From: CAIKMD01 sp963740675
Lineage (GTDB): Bacteria; Pseudomonadota; Alphaproteobacteria; ATCC43930; CGMCC-115725
DNA: 64,000 nucleotides
Assembly (NCBI GenBank): GCA_963740675.1
Contig: CAVUFS010000001.1
Span: 620,001 to 684,000, forward strand
Direction: 5' to 3'
Below are positions 24,052-32,915 of this stretch, one piece after another; the first letter of the stretch is position 1; each line of letters begins with the position of its first letter. Both the position numbers and the translations under genes were made by a program. Under the pieces are notes generated by a model. The model saw nothing but the letters and a program-made list of their open reading frames with translations, made no database searches and was not told the origin of the DNA.

Positions 24052-25221
24052 ATGGCGTATATCGCTGGCATTTACGAGCATCCGACGCGGAAAGCCGACG
24101 GAAAATCCCTGGCGTTGCTGCATGCCGAGGTCGCCAAAGGCGCGATCGAGGATGCCGGGCTCAGCAAAGACGATGTCGACGCCTATTTCTGCGCCGGCGA
24201 CGTCGCCGGCTGGGATGCGCGCGGGACGGGGCCTTTCTCGATCATCGACTATCTCGGGCTGAAGCTGCGCTATCTCGACAGTACTAAATCGTGGGGCTCG
24301 TCCTATCTCGTGCATGTCGCCCATGCGGCACAGGCGATCGCGGCGGGCAAATGCCGCGTGGCGCTGATAACCCTGGCGGGCCGGCCGCGCGCCGACGGCT
24401 TCAGCACCGGAACCGCGGTTGCGACCGACGGGCTGAGCGCACCCGAAGCGCAGTTCGAACTGCCTTACGCACCGACGGTCGTGAACACTTATGCCATGTG
24501 CGCGATGCGGCACATGCATGAATACGGGACCACGAGCGAGCAATTGGCCTGGATCAAGGTGGCGGCATCGCATCACGCGCAGCACAATCCCCATGCGATG
24601 CTGCGCGATGTCGTGACGGTCGAGGAGGTGGTGAATTCGCCGCTCATCGCCGATCCGTTGCATCGGCTCGATTGCTGCGTCATCAGCGACGGCGGCGGTG
24701 CGCTTATTGTCACGGGTCCGGAAATCGCCAAGCGCCTCAAGCATCCGCCGGTCAAGGTGATCGGCGCGGGCTATGCGCCGAAGCATCAGATGGGTGGCCG
24801 GATCGATCTCACTTATTCGGGCGCACGCTGGTCGGGATCGCAAGCCTTTGCCGAGGCAGGCGTCACGCCCGCCGATATCCAATATGCTTCGATCTACGAC
24901 AGCTTCACGATCACGGTATTGATCACGCTCGAAGATCTCGGCTTTTGCGAAAAGGGCAAGGGTGGGGCTTTCGTCGCCGACGGCAATCTTATTTCGGGCG
25001 TCGGCAAGCTGCCTTTCAACACGGATGGCGGCGGTTTGTGCAACAACCATCCCTCCAACCGCGGCGGCATGACCAAGATCATCGAAGCGGTCCGGCAATT
25101 GCGCGGCGCTGCCCATCCCAAGGTCCAGGTCGCGAATTGCGGCCTCGCGCTCGTCCACGGCACGGGCGGCGCGCTCGGCACCCGGCACGGCAGCGCCACG
25201 CTGATCCTGGAGCGGGAGTAA
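24052..25221 (+). CDS. thiolase-fold (SCP2-thiolase-like) protein lacking the usual nucleophile cysteine
   Basis: A 389-residue thiolase-superfamily protein. Where thiolases have the acylated Cys (CxxG/CSTG after a short Asn/Thr run), this one reads STKSWGSSYLVHVAHAA, without Cys. The C-terminal half has GGGLCNNHPSNRGG and ALVHGTGGALGTRHG, normal for the SCP2-thiolase/Ltp2 branch. Some members of that branch pair with DUF35 proteins and act as retro-aldolases on acyl-CoA. A DUF35 gene follows five bases downstream here. I infer aldolase-like or acyl-handling chemistry in side-chain removal. True thiolase activity looks unlikely. Confidence 0.8.
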   Translation: MAYIAGIYEHPTRKADGKSLALLHAEVAKGAIEDAGLSKDDVDAYFCAGDVAGWDARGTGPFSIIDYLGLKLRYLDSTKSWGSSYLVHVAHAAQAIAAGKCRVALITLAGRPRADGFSTGTAVATDGLSAPEAQFELPYAPTVVNTYAMCAMRHMHEYGTTSEQLAWIKVAASHHAQHNPHAMLRDVVTVEEVVNSPLIADPLHRLDCCVISDGGGALIVTGPEIAKRLKHPPVKVIGAGYAPKHQMGGRIDLTYSGARWSGSQAFAEAGVTPADIQYASIYDSFTITVLITLEDLGFCEKGKGGAFVADGNLISGVGKLPFNTDGGGLCNNHPSNRGGMTKIIEAVRQLRGAAHPKVQVANCGLALVHGTGGALGTRHGSATLILERE

Positions 25222-25226
25222 GGCTG

Positions 25227-25616
25227 GTGGCGCAGGAACGCACGATCATCGCGCCATCGCCCTTTCCGGAAACCACGCCCTATTGGGACGCGGCGGCGCA
25301 AGGCAAGCTGCTCCTGAAACACTGTGCTGCTTGCGGCGCTTATCATTTCTATCCGCGCATGCTTTGTCCGTTCTGCTTCAGCGACCGGACGGAGTGGCAC
25401 GCGGCCGCGGGCACCGGGACGATCTATTCCTTCAGCGTCACGCGCCGCGCCGAGGTGCCTTACGCGATCGCTTATGTCACGCTCACCGAAGGTCCGACGA
25501 TGATGACGAATATCGTCGATTGCGATCTCGATACGATTCGAATCGGGCAGCGCGTGCAACTCGTGTTCAAGCCGGCCGCGAACGGCCAGCCGGTTCCGAT
25601 GTTCACCCTCGCTTAG
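25227..25616 (+). CDS. DUF35/OB-fold zinc-ribbon protein, partner of the thiolase-like protein
   Basis: A 129-residue protein with an N-terminal rubredoxin-like zinc ribbon (HCAACG, then CPFC twelve residues later) and a C-terminal OB fold (TGTIYSFSVTRRAEVPYAIAYVTLTEGP). This is the DUF35 architecture that forms complexes with thiolase-fold partners. Start is GTG at 25227, five bases after the thiolase stop, so translation is coupled. Its stop overlaps the end of the convergent MarR gene by four bases. Confidence 0.85.
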   Translation: MAQERTIIAPSPFPETTPYWDAAAQGKLLLKHCAACGAYHFYPRMLCPFCFSDRTEWHAAAGTGTIYSFSVTRRAEVPYAIAYVTLTEGPTMMTNIVDCDLDTIRIGQRVQLVFKPAANGQPVPMFTLA

Positions 25617-26182
25617 AGCCGGCGCTGCCGGCGGGGCTTAGAGACGGCACCGCCATTGGCGCGTGGCGTTGAGCGCAACCGCCGCACGATTTTTCCCAGG
25701 AGCGCGGCGAGGCGTTCTCTTTCGGCCTTGGTGAGAGCAGCGGTGAGGCTCTGCTCATGCGCGGCAAGCTTCGCGGCGACATCACTCAAGGCTCGCTCGC
25801 CCTCGGCCCGCAGAAACAACTCGACGCCGCGATTGTCGCCGCGCGCGGCGCGGCGCCGCACGTAACCGGCGCGGATCAAGCGATTGACCAGCAGCGTCAT
25901 GTTGGGGCGTTGGATGAGCAACGCATCGGCGAGCACACCCTGGCGCACGCCAGGATTGGCTTTGATGGTGCAGAGCGTCGAGAACATGCCCGGCGTCATC
26001 GCCGCTTTGCCAAGCCGCTCGTAATACATTTGGTACATCAACAGATCGAGCAGATGAATTTGAAATCCGATCAGCGCTTCGAGCGATCCAAGATCGACGA
26101 TATCGCCGCTCTTCTGCGGGATTCGCGGCGGCCTTGCCGCGGCGCGGCTGTCGAGAGGCGTGGTTGCTTGATCGAGGGTCAT
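25613..26182 (-). CDS. MarR family regulator (FerR/HcaR/CouR-like)
   Basis: A 189-residue winged-helix repressor. The DNA-binding region is MTPGMFSTLCTIKANPGVRQGVLADALLIQRPNMTLLVNRLIRAGYVRRR in two short parts around residues 60-110, with the wing ARGDNRGVELFL. MarR proteins of this type repress hydroxycinnamate genes and respond to the CoA thioester. The start is ATG 26182 (a GTG at 26191 is also in frame). It is divergent from feruloyl-CoA synthetase with a palindrome between them. Confidence 0.85.
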   Translation of the reverse strand: MTLDQATTPLDSRAAARPPRIPQKSGDIVDLGSLEALIGFQIHLLDLLMYQMYYERLGKAAMTPGMFSTLCTIKANPGVRQGVLADALLIQRPNMTLLVNRLIRAGYVRRRAARGDNRGVELFLRAEGERALSDVAAKLAAHEQSLTAALTKAERERLAALLGKIVRRLRSTPRANGGAVSKPRRQRRL

Positions 26183-26211
26183 GGGCGGCACGAACGTGTT
26201 GCCGCCCGAAT

Positions 26212-26232
26212 TTCGTGATAATATGTAACGAA
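26212..26232. promoter_or_regulatory. candidate MarR operator
   Basis: TTCGT and ACGAA flank an AT-rich 11-base centre (GATAATATGTA). It sits in the 98-bp gap between the divergent marR and feruloyl-CoA synthetase genes and would control both. Dyad plus AT-rich centre is usual for MarR sites. Confidence 0.55.
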
Positions 26233-26280
26233 GGCAAGCGCGATCTTATCGATCGGGCATTGCCGGGGAGGCCCGTTCGC

Positions 26281-28164
26281 ATGGACGCATCCGCTCGGGA
26301 CAACGCCGACAAAACATTGCGCTTGCGCGATGTACGGCTAGGTTCGCTGGACGTCGCCGTCGAGCGGCGGCCCGACGGTATCGTCTATCTCAGGAACAAG
26401 CACCCGCTCGGCGGCTACGCCGCGCGCATCACCGACCCTCTGATCCATTGGGCGAGCGTCGCGCCGCAGCGGGTTTTTATGGCCGAACGCGGCGTTGATG
26501 GCGCCTGGCGCAAGCTAACCTACGGCGAGACGCTCGCGCAGGTCCGCAGCGTCGCGACGGCGCTCCGCGCGCGGGGTCTCTCGGCCGAACGGCCATTGGT
26601 GATTTTCTCGGGCAACGATCTCGACCATGCGGTGCTTGGATTGGCGGCGCTCTATGCCGGCATTCCCTATGTGCCGCTTTCGCCGGCCTACTCGCTGATC
26701 TCGCGCGATTTCGGCAAGCTCCGCCACATCGTCGGCCTGACCACGCCGGGCCTCGTCTTCGCCACCGATGGCGATCTCTTCGGCCGCGCGATCGAGGGAA
26801 CGATCGCCGCCGATGTCGAGATCGTGGTGCGGCGCAACCCGATCAAAGGGCGCGCCACCACGCTTCTGGCCGATTTGCTCGGCACGCCCGCCGATCCGGC
26901 GATCGACGCCGCGCATCAAGCAGTCGGGCCCGACACGGTGGCGAAGATTCTCTTCACCTCGGGCTCGACCGGCATGCCGAAAGGCGTGATCAACACGCAG
27001 CGCATGCTCTGTGCCAATCAAGAGCAGCTCCGAACGCATTTCGCCTATTTCCGCGATGAGCCACCGATCATCCTCGATTGGTCGCCGTGGAATCACACCG
27101 CCGGCGGCAATCACAATTTCAACATGGTGCTCTACAACGGCGGCACCTTTTATATCGACGACGGCCGGCCTGTGCCTGGCGCCATTGAAGCCACCGTGCG
27201 CAATCTGCGCGAGGTCTCGCCCACCTGGTATTTCAACGTGCCACGCGGCTACGACGCGCTCATCCCCTTTCTGCGGCAGGACGAGATTCTGCGTCGAAGC
27301 TTTTTCAAGGATCTGCGCATCCTCTACTACGCAGCGGCCAGCATGGCGCAACATGTCTGGGACGCGCTCGATGAGATCGCGAGCGCAACCTATGGCGAGC
27401 GTATCCTCATGCTCACCGGGCTCGGCTCGACCGAGACCGCGCCCTTCGCGCTTTCCGCCGGCAAGGGAATGAGCGCCGCCGGTCTTGTTGGCCTGCCTAC
27501 CTCGGGCATCGAATTGAAGCTCGTCCCGCGCGAAGGCAAGCTCGAGGCGCGGATCCGCGGGCCCAACGTCACCCCTGGCTATTGGCGGCAGCCGGAGCTG
27601 ACCGCCGCCGCCTTCGATGAGGAAGGTTATTACAAATTCGGCGACGCCTTGCGCTTTGCCGATCCCGACGATGTCACAAAGGGCCTGATCTTCGACGGTC
27701 GCGTCGCCGAGGATTTCAAGCTGGCGAGCGGCACTTGGGTTAATGTCGGTCCGCTCCGCGCCGGTTTCATCGACCATTTCGCGCCGCTGGTTCAGGACGT
27801 CGTCATCGCCGGGCTCGGCCGCAACGAGATTGCGGCGCTGGTTTTCGCTGATCGTGCCGCCTGCCAGCGTCTCTGCCCGGCACTCGCGCCCGGCGCGCCG
27901 GCCGGAGAGCTCTTCGCGCAGCCGGAACTGCGCGCCGCTTTCGCCGAACGTCTTCGCAGCCTTGCCGCGCACAGCACGGGCAGCTCCAATCGGATCGCGG
28001 CGCTGCTATTGCTCGAGGAGCCGCCATCGCTCGATCGCGGCGAGATGACGGACAAGGGATCGATCAACCAGCGCGCCGTGCTGAGCCATCGCGCCGATCT
28101 GGTGGAAGCGCTTTATGCCCATCCGCCATCGCCGCGCGTGATCCGGCTCACGGCGGAGGGGTGA
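26281..28164 (+). CDS. fcs: feruloyl-CoA synthetase-like AMP-dependent ligase
   Basis: A 627-residue ANL-superfamily ligase that activates an aromatic acid with ATP and CoA. The AMP-binding P-loop is LFTSGSTGMPKGVINTQ. The second core motif appears as LTGLGSTETAPF, and the adenylate-binding FGDALRFADP near 500 is normal. Length and the opening RRPDGIVYLRNKHPLGGYAARITDPLIHWA match feruloyl-CoA synthetases rather than shorter 4-coumarate ligases. The start is the ATG at 26281. The frame to 26134 runs into marR. With the hydratase/lyase it makes a ferulate/coumarate route. Confidence 0.88.
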   Translation: MDASARDNADKTLRLRDVRLGSLDVAVERRPDGIVYLRNKHPLGGYAARITDPLIHWASVAPQRVFMAERGVDGAWRKLTYGETLAQVRSVATALRARGLSAERPLVIFSGNDLDHAVLGLAALYAGIPYVPLSPAYSLISRDFGKLRHIVGLTTPGLVFATDGDLFGRAIEGTIAADVEIVVRRNPIKGRATTLLADLLGTPADPAIDAAHQAVGPDTVAKILFTSGSTGMPKGVINTQRMLCANQEQLRTHFAYFRDEPPIILDWSPWNHTAGGNHNFNMVLYNGGTFYIDDGRPVPGAIEATVRNLREVSPTWYFNVPRGYDALIPFLRQDEILRRSFFKDLRILYYAAASMAQHVWDALDEIASATYGERILMLTGLGSTETAPFALSAGKGMSAAGLVGLPTSGIELKLVPREGKLEARIRGPNVTPGYWRQPELTAAAFDEEGYYKFGDALRFADPDDVTKGLIFDGRVAEDFKLASGTWVNVGPLRAGFIDHFAPLVQDVVIAGLGRNEIAALVFADRAACQRLCPALAPGAPAGELFAQPELRAAFAERLRSLAAHSTGSSNRIAALLLLEEPPSLDRGEMTDKGSINQRAVLSHRADLVEALYAHPPSPRVIRLTAEG

Positions 28165-28271
28165 CGGCGGTTTCCTTGACGGCCGGCGGGCACCCGGTTC
28201 AATATCGTTATAAAGCATATCGTTCGGATCCGAAGGGAGCGGAGCCGGCGAATGACATAGGGAGGTGGCGG

Positions 28272-29504
28272 ATGGGCTTCGCATTCTCGAAGGCGGCCGC
28301 AGCAGCCGCGTTTCTCGCCCTGGCATGGGGCCTCGTCGCGCCGCAACCGGCGTCGGCGCAATTTTCCGACAACAAGATCAAGATCGGCGTGCTCGACGAT
28401 TTCTCGGGCCAATACTGCGTCGATGACTGCATGAATCCGGTCCGGGCAGTGAAGCTCGCGATCGAGGATTTCGGCGGCAAGATCGGCAATGTCCCGATCG
28501 AGGTCGTCTATGCCGATCACCAGAACAAGCCCGATGTCGGCGCCTCGATCGCCAACAAATGGTATGATGCCGAGCAAGTCGACGTGATCGTCGATGTCGT
28601 CAATTCAGCCGTCGCGTTTGCTGTGCAAGAGATCGCGCGCAACAAGGGCAAGGCGGTGCTCTATAGCGAGGCCGGCAGCGCCGATCTGACGGGGCCGGCT
28701 TGCGCGTCTTATTCCGCGCAATGGACCTACGACACGTATCAGCTCGGCAAGACGATCGGCGAGGCCGTGCCGCAGCTCGGCAAGACCTGGTTCATCCTCG
28801 CCGCCGATTACGCCTTCGGCAAAGGCCTTGCCGCGGCGGTTCAGGCCAATGTCGAAAAAGCGGGCGGCAAGATCGTCGGCACGGTCTTTCATCCCTTCGG
28901 CGCGCAAGACATGTCGTCCTTCATGCTGCAGGCGCAAAATTCGAAGGCCGAGGTGATCGCGCTCGCCAACGCTGGCGGCGACATGTTCAACTCGATCAAG
29001 GCCGCGCATGAATTCGGCTTGGTCAATTCGGGCGTGAAGATCGTGCCCTTGAGCCTCGACCTGCCGCTGATCGCCAGCGCCGGCGGGCTCGAGAACGTGC
29101 AGGGCATGATGGTGACCTTGCCCTGGTATCCGGGAATCAGCCCGGCAGCCGAGGAGTTCGCCAAACGCATGGATGCGGCGAAAGGCAACGAGCAATACAT
29201 GTGGGCGGGACTCTATTCGGCTGTCCATCATTATCTCGCCGGCGCAAAGGCGACGGGAACCGACGATCCGAAGGCGATCTTCGCTTGGATGCAGAAGACA
29301 CCGATCAACGACGGATTCACGACCAACGGCGTGCTGCGCCCGGACGGCCGCATGGTGCATGACGTCTATCTCGTACAAGTGAAGAAGCCCAGCGAGTCCA
29401 AAGGGCCGCGCGATCTGGTGACATTGGTCTCGACCATCCCCGGCGACAAAGCATTCCGTCCGATAGATGAGGGCGGCTGTCCGCTCGTGGCGAAGAAAGG
29501 TTAG
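28272..29504 (+). CDS. branched-chain-type ABC transporter substrate-binding protein (LivJ-like)
   Basis: A 410-residue periplasmic receptor of the Liv/HAAT type. The signal peptide ends at PQPASAQ. The mature part starts DNKIKIGVLDDFSGQYC, followed by GNVPIEVVYADHQNKPDVG, typical type I binding fold. Two cysteine pairs (CVDDC) are present. AGGGAGG lies eight bases before the ATG. It starts a complete five-gene Liv cassette downstream of feruloyl-CoA synthetase. Related cassettes in soil alphaproteobacteria take up aromatic acids, so a hydroxycinnamate or benzoate ligand is likely. Confidence 0.9.
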   Translation: MGFAFSKAAAAAAFLALAWGLVAPQPASAQFSDNKIKIGVLDDFSGQYCVDDCMNPVRAVKLAIEDFGGKIGNVPIEVVYADHQNKPDVGASIANKWYDAEQVDVIVDVVNSAVAFAVQEIARNKGKAVLYSEAGSADLTGPACASYSAQWTYDTYQLGKTIGEAVPQLGKTWFILAADYAFGKGLAAAVQANVEKAGGKIVGTVFHPFGAQDMSSFMLQAQNSKAEVIALANAGGDMFNSIKAAHEFGLVNSGVKIVPLSLDLPLIASAGGLENVQGMMVTLPWYPGISPAAEEFAKRMDAAKGNEQYMWAGLYSAVHHYLAGAKATGTDDPKAIFAWMQKTPINDGFTTNGVLRPDGRMVHDVYLVQVKKPSESKGPRDLVTLVSTIPGDKAFRPIDEGGCPLVAKKG

Positions 29505-29533
29505 GGGCCGCCGGCGCGCGCAGCGTTCAGGCC

Positions 29534-30289
29534 ATGTCTGACGATGTGCTGCTGCGCGCCGAACATCTGACGAAGTCTTTTGCCGGCTTCGTTGCGGTGA
29601 AGGATGTCAGCCTCGACGTGAAGCGAGGGAGCATCCACGCGCTGATCGGTCCGAACGGTGCCGGCAAGACGACGTTCTTCAATCTGCTGACGCGGGTACT
29701 CAGCGTCACCAGCGGCCGCATCCTCTACAAGGGACGCGATATCAGCGCGCTCAAGCCGCATAATGTCGCGTCCCTTGGTATCGTCCGCTCGTTCCAGATC
29801 TCAGCGACCTTTCTGCATCTCACGGCGCGTGAGAATGTGCGCATCGCGCTGCAGCGGTTTCGCGGCGACAGCTATGCCTTCTGGCGCTCGGATCGTGTTT
29901 TGCGCGCGCTCGATGCCCGCGCGGAGGCGCTTCTCGCTGAAGTCGGCCTCGAAGGGTTTGCCGATCGCCTCGCAGCCGAATTGCCCTATGGCCGCAAGCG
30001 TGCGCTCGAATTGGCGACGACGCTCGCTCTCGATCCGGAGCTCCTGCTGCTCGACGAGCCGACGGCCGGCATGGCGCATGAGGAGATCGGTCGCATCGTC
30101 GCGCTCATCCGCCAGGTCGCGGCCAGCCGTACCGTCGTCATGGTCGAGCATAATCTTTCGGTGGTGGCCGATCTTTCGCATCGCATCACCGTGATGCAGC
30201 GGGGCGAGATTCTCGCCGACGGCAGCTATGACGAGGTCGCGCGCGATCCCGCCGTGATCGAGGCCTATATGGGCGCGCGCCATGGCTGA
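29534..30289 (+). CDS. ABC transporter ATP-binding protein, LivG type
   Basis: A 251-residue ATPase subunit. Walker A is GPNGAGKTTFF, the signature is in LPYGRKRALELATTLAL (a LivG-like variant of LSGG), Walker B is LLLLDEPTAGM, and the H-loop is VEHNLSVV. The C-terminal AYMGARHG end is typical of LivG. It overlaps the next ATPase by eight bases, so expression is coupled. Confidence 0.93.
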   Translation: MSDDVLLRAEHLTKSFAGFVAVKDVSLDVKRGSIHALIGPNGAGKTTFFNLLTRVLSVTSGRILYKGRDISALKPHNVASLGIVRSFQISATFLHLTARENVRIALQRFRGDSYAFWRSDRVLRALDARAEALLAEVGLEGFADRLAAELPYGRKRALELATTLALDPELLLLDEPTAGMAHEEIGRIVALIRQVAASRTVVMVEHNLSVVADLSHRITVMQRGEILADGSYDEVARDPAVIEAYMGARHG

Positions 30290-30989
30290 TGGCGCGGTGC
30301 TCGAATTGCGCGCGGTCGAAGGGTTCTACGGCGAATCGCAGGTATTGCACGGCATCGATCTCGTGGTGCAGCGCGGCGAGATCGTGACCCTCATCGGCCG
30401 GAACGGCGCAGGCAAGACCACAACCTTGCGCGCCATCATGGGCATTCTGCGCAAGCGCCGCGGCTCGCTGCGGGTGATGGGTGTCGAGACGGGAACATTT
30501 CCGCCCGAGAGGATCGCGCGGCTCGGTGTTGGCTACGTTCCGGAGGAACGTGGCATCTTCGTCAGTCTCAACGTCATCGAGAATCTGTTGTTGCCGCCGC
30601 GGCTGAAACCAGGCGGCATGTCGCTCGACGAGATCTATGCGCTCTTTCCCAATCTCAAAGAGCGGTCGGCGAGCAGCGGCAGCAAGCTTTCCGGCGGCGA
30701 GCAACAAATGTTGGCGATCGCCCGCGTGTTGCGCACCGGCGCCGATTTCCTTGTGCTCGATGAGCCGACGGAAGGACTGGCGCCAGTCATCGTCGCCCAG
30801 ATCGGCGTCGCTCTCGATACCATCCGCAAGCGCGGCATAACCGTGTTGCTCGTCGAGCAGAATTTCCGCTTCGCCGCCGGCGTCGCGGATCGCCACTACG
30901 TCATGGAGACGGGCCGGATCGTCGATATGGTTTCGCGCACCGAACTCGGCGGCAGCCTCGCGCGGCTCGAAGCCTATCTCGGTGTTTGA
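30282..30989 (+). CDS. ABC transporter ATP-binding protein, LivF type
   Basis: A 235-residue ATPase subunit. Walker A GRNGAGKTTTLRAIMG, signature LSGGEQQMLAIARVL, Walker B FLVLDEPTEGLAP and H-loop VEQNFRF are all complete. The GYVPEERGIF loop is a LivF hallmark. It is in the operon between livG and the first permease and pairs with LivG as an ATPase heterodimer. Confidence 0.93.
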   Translation: MADGAVLELRAVEGFYGESQVLHGIDLVVQRGEIVTLIGRNGAGKTTTLRAIMGILRKRRGSLRVMGVETGTFPPERIARLGVGYVPEERGIFVSLNVIENLLLPPRLKPGGMSLDEIYALFPNLKERSASSGSKLSGGEQQMLAIARVLRTGADFLVLDEPTEGLAPVIVAQIGVALDTIRKRGITVLLVEQNFRFAAGVADRHYVMETGRIVDMVSRTELGGSLARLEAYLGV

Positions 30990-31001
30990 AAAGGACCGCC
31001 G

Positions 31002-31871
31002 ATGTCGCTCAATGGGCTCCTCGCGCAGCTTCTTCTCGGGCTCATCAACGGCTCTTTTTATGCGATGCTGAGCCTCGGTCTCGCGATCGTTTTCGGCCTG
31101 CTCGGCATCGTCAACGTGGCGCAAGGCGCGTTCTATATGCTCGGCGCGTTCCTCGCCTGGATCGCGCTTACCCATTACGGGATTGGCTACTGGCCGGCGC
31201 TGGTGCTGGTGCCGTTGCTGACGGCCCTTGTCGGTATCGTGCTCGAGCGCACGATCATCTGCCGTGTCTACCAGCTCGATCACCTTTACGGCCTGCTTCT
31301 CACCCTGGGGATTTTTCAGGTGATGCAGGGCCTTTTTGTATATTGGTACGGCACCGCGGGGCTGTCCTATGCGACGCCGCATGCGCTGAGCAGCGGCCAC
31401 AATCTCGGTTTCATGTATTTGCCGAATTATCGCGCCTGGGTCGTCGGTGCCTCGCTCGCCATCTGTTTCGGTACCTGGTACGCGATCGAGCGTACGCGCC
31501 TCGGCGCCTATCTGCGCGCGGCGACCGAGAATCCGACGCTCGTGCGTGCCTTCGGCATCAACGTGCCGCTATTGGTGACAGCGGCTTTCGGAGGCGGCGT
31601 GGCGCTCGCCGGGCTCGCCGGGGTTCTCGCGGCGCCGATCTATCAGGTCAATCCGCTGATGGGCGGCAACATCATCATCACCGTCTTCGCCGTCGTGGTT
31701 ATCGGCGGCCTCGGCTCGATCCTCGGCTCGATCGTCACGGGATTGGCGCTCGGTCTTCTCGAGGGCCTCTCGAAGGTTTTCTATCCGGAGGCATCGAGCA
31801 TGGTCATCTTCGCGATGATGATCGTCGTTCTGATGATCAAGCCGGCCGGCCTCTTCGGCACCGAGAGATAA
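31002..31871 (+). CDS. ABC transporter permease, LivH type
   Basis: A 289-residue inner-membrane permease with about eight hydrophobic segments. Family features are LLLGLINGSFYAMLSLGLAIVFGLLGIVNVAQGAFYMLGAF at the N-terminus and the EAA-like loop in RAATENPTLVRAFGINV, which contacts the ATPases. It starts 12 bases after livF and ends one base before livM. Confidence 0.92.
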   Translation: MSLNGLLAQLLLGLINGSFYAMLSLGLAIVFGLLGIVNVAQGAFYMLGAFLAWIALTHYGIGYWPALVLVPLLTALVGIVLERTIICRVYQLDHLYGLLLTLGIFQVMQGLFVYWYGTAGLSYATPHALSSGHNLGFMYLPNYRAWVVGASLAICFGTWYAIERTRLGAYLRAATENPTLVRAFGINVPLLVTAAFGGGVALAGLAGVLAAPIYQVNPLMGGNIIITVFAVVVIGGLGSILGSIVTGLALGLLEGLSKVFYPEASSMVIFAMMIVVLMIKPAGLFGTER

Positions 31872-31872
31872 G

Positions 31873-32862
31873 ATGACCCTCGATCGCGCCGCCGCTGTCG
31901 ATACCGCCGCAACAAAGAGCCGTGGCTTGCGCGCCAATGCCCTGTGGATGGCGCTCGGCATCGCCGCTTTGATCGTCGCGCCGTATTTCGTCTACCCGCT
32001 CTTCCTCGTCAAATTTCTGTGCATGGCGCTCTTCGCGATTGCCTTCAATCTGTTGATTGGCGGCGGCGGCTTGCTGTCCTTCGGTCACGCCGCGTTTTTT
32101 GGCAGCGGTGCCTATATCGCCGCCGAAGCGGCGAAGGTCTGGGGCTTGCCATTCGAAGCGGCCGTGCTCGTAGGGACGGCGATGGCGACGTTGCTCGGCT
32201 TCTTTTTCGGTGCGATCGCAATTCGGCGGCAGGGGCTCTATTTCGCGATGATCACCCTGGCTCTGGCGCAAGGCGTCTATTTTCTCGCCCTGCGCTTGCC
32301 GTTCACCCATAGCGAGGACGGAATTCAGGGGGTGCCGCGCGGCTGGCTGCTCGGCATCGTCGATCTGCGCGACAACATCGCGCTTTATTACACGGTCGCC
32401 GGCATTTTCCTCCTTGGTTACTTGTTCGTCTGGCGCATCGCGCGCTCGCCCTTCGGTCAGGTGCTGCGTGCGATCAAGGACAACCGGCCGCGCATGATTT
32501 CGCTCGGCTACCCGGTCGATCGCTTCATCCTGCTCAATTTCGTTCTCTCGGCCGCGCTCTCGGGGGTGGCCGGCTCGCTCAAGGCGCTGTCGCTCGGCCT
32601 GGCGACGCTCACGGACGTTGACTGGTCGACCTCGGGCGAGGTCGTGCTCATGGTGTTGTTGGGCGGGCTCGGCACGCTCTTCGGACCGGTCGTCGGCGCG
32701 GCGCTGACTGTCTCGATGGACAATTATTTGGCCGGCATCGGCATTCCGGTCCCGGTAGTCATCGGGCTAATCTTCATCGCCGTGATCCTGATTTTCCGCC
32801 GCGGCATCGTCGGGGAAATCCTCTATCGGCTCTCCCGAAGAGGTTCGCGGATCGGCCCGTGA
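31873..32862 (+). CDS. ABC transporter permease, LivM type
   Basis: A 329-residue permease, partner of LivH. It has about ten hydrophobic segments, the LLIGGGGLLSFGHAAFFGSGAY signature and the EAA loop SPFGQVLRAIKDNRPRMISLGYPV. It closes the five-gene transporter cassette. The FMN dehydrogenase gene begins 53 bases downstream with its own strong ribosome-binding site and may be in the same transcript. Confidence 0.92.
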   Translation: MTLDRAAAVDTAATKSRGLRANALWMALGIAALIVAPYFVYPLFLVKFLCMALFAIAFNLLIGGGGLLSFGHAAFFGSGAYIAAEAAKVWGLPFEAAVLVGTAMATLLGFFFGAIAIRRQGLYFAMITLALAQGVYFLALRLPFTHSEDGIQGVPRGWLLGIVDLRDNIALYYTVAGIFLLGYLFVWRIARSPFGQVLRAIKDNRPRMISLGYPVDRFILLNFVLSAALSGVAGSLKALSLGLATLTDVDWSTSGEVVLMVLLGGLGTLFGPVVGAALTVSMDNYLAGIGIPVPVVIGLIFIAVILIFRRGIVGEILYRLSRRGSRIGP

Positions 32863-32915
32863 CCAGCTAAGCTGACGGGTAACGGTCGAACGACCCCGAC
32901 TCCTTGGGAGGCAAC

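Noticed and set aside
26515..27972. 485-residue minus-strand ORF
   Set aside because: Antisense to feruloyl-CoA synthetase, with no domain.
30186..31400. 404-residue minus-strand ORF
   Set aside because: Antisense to livF and livH, both clear.
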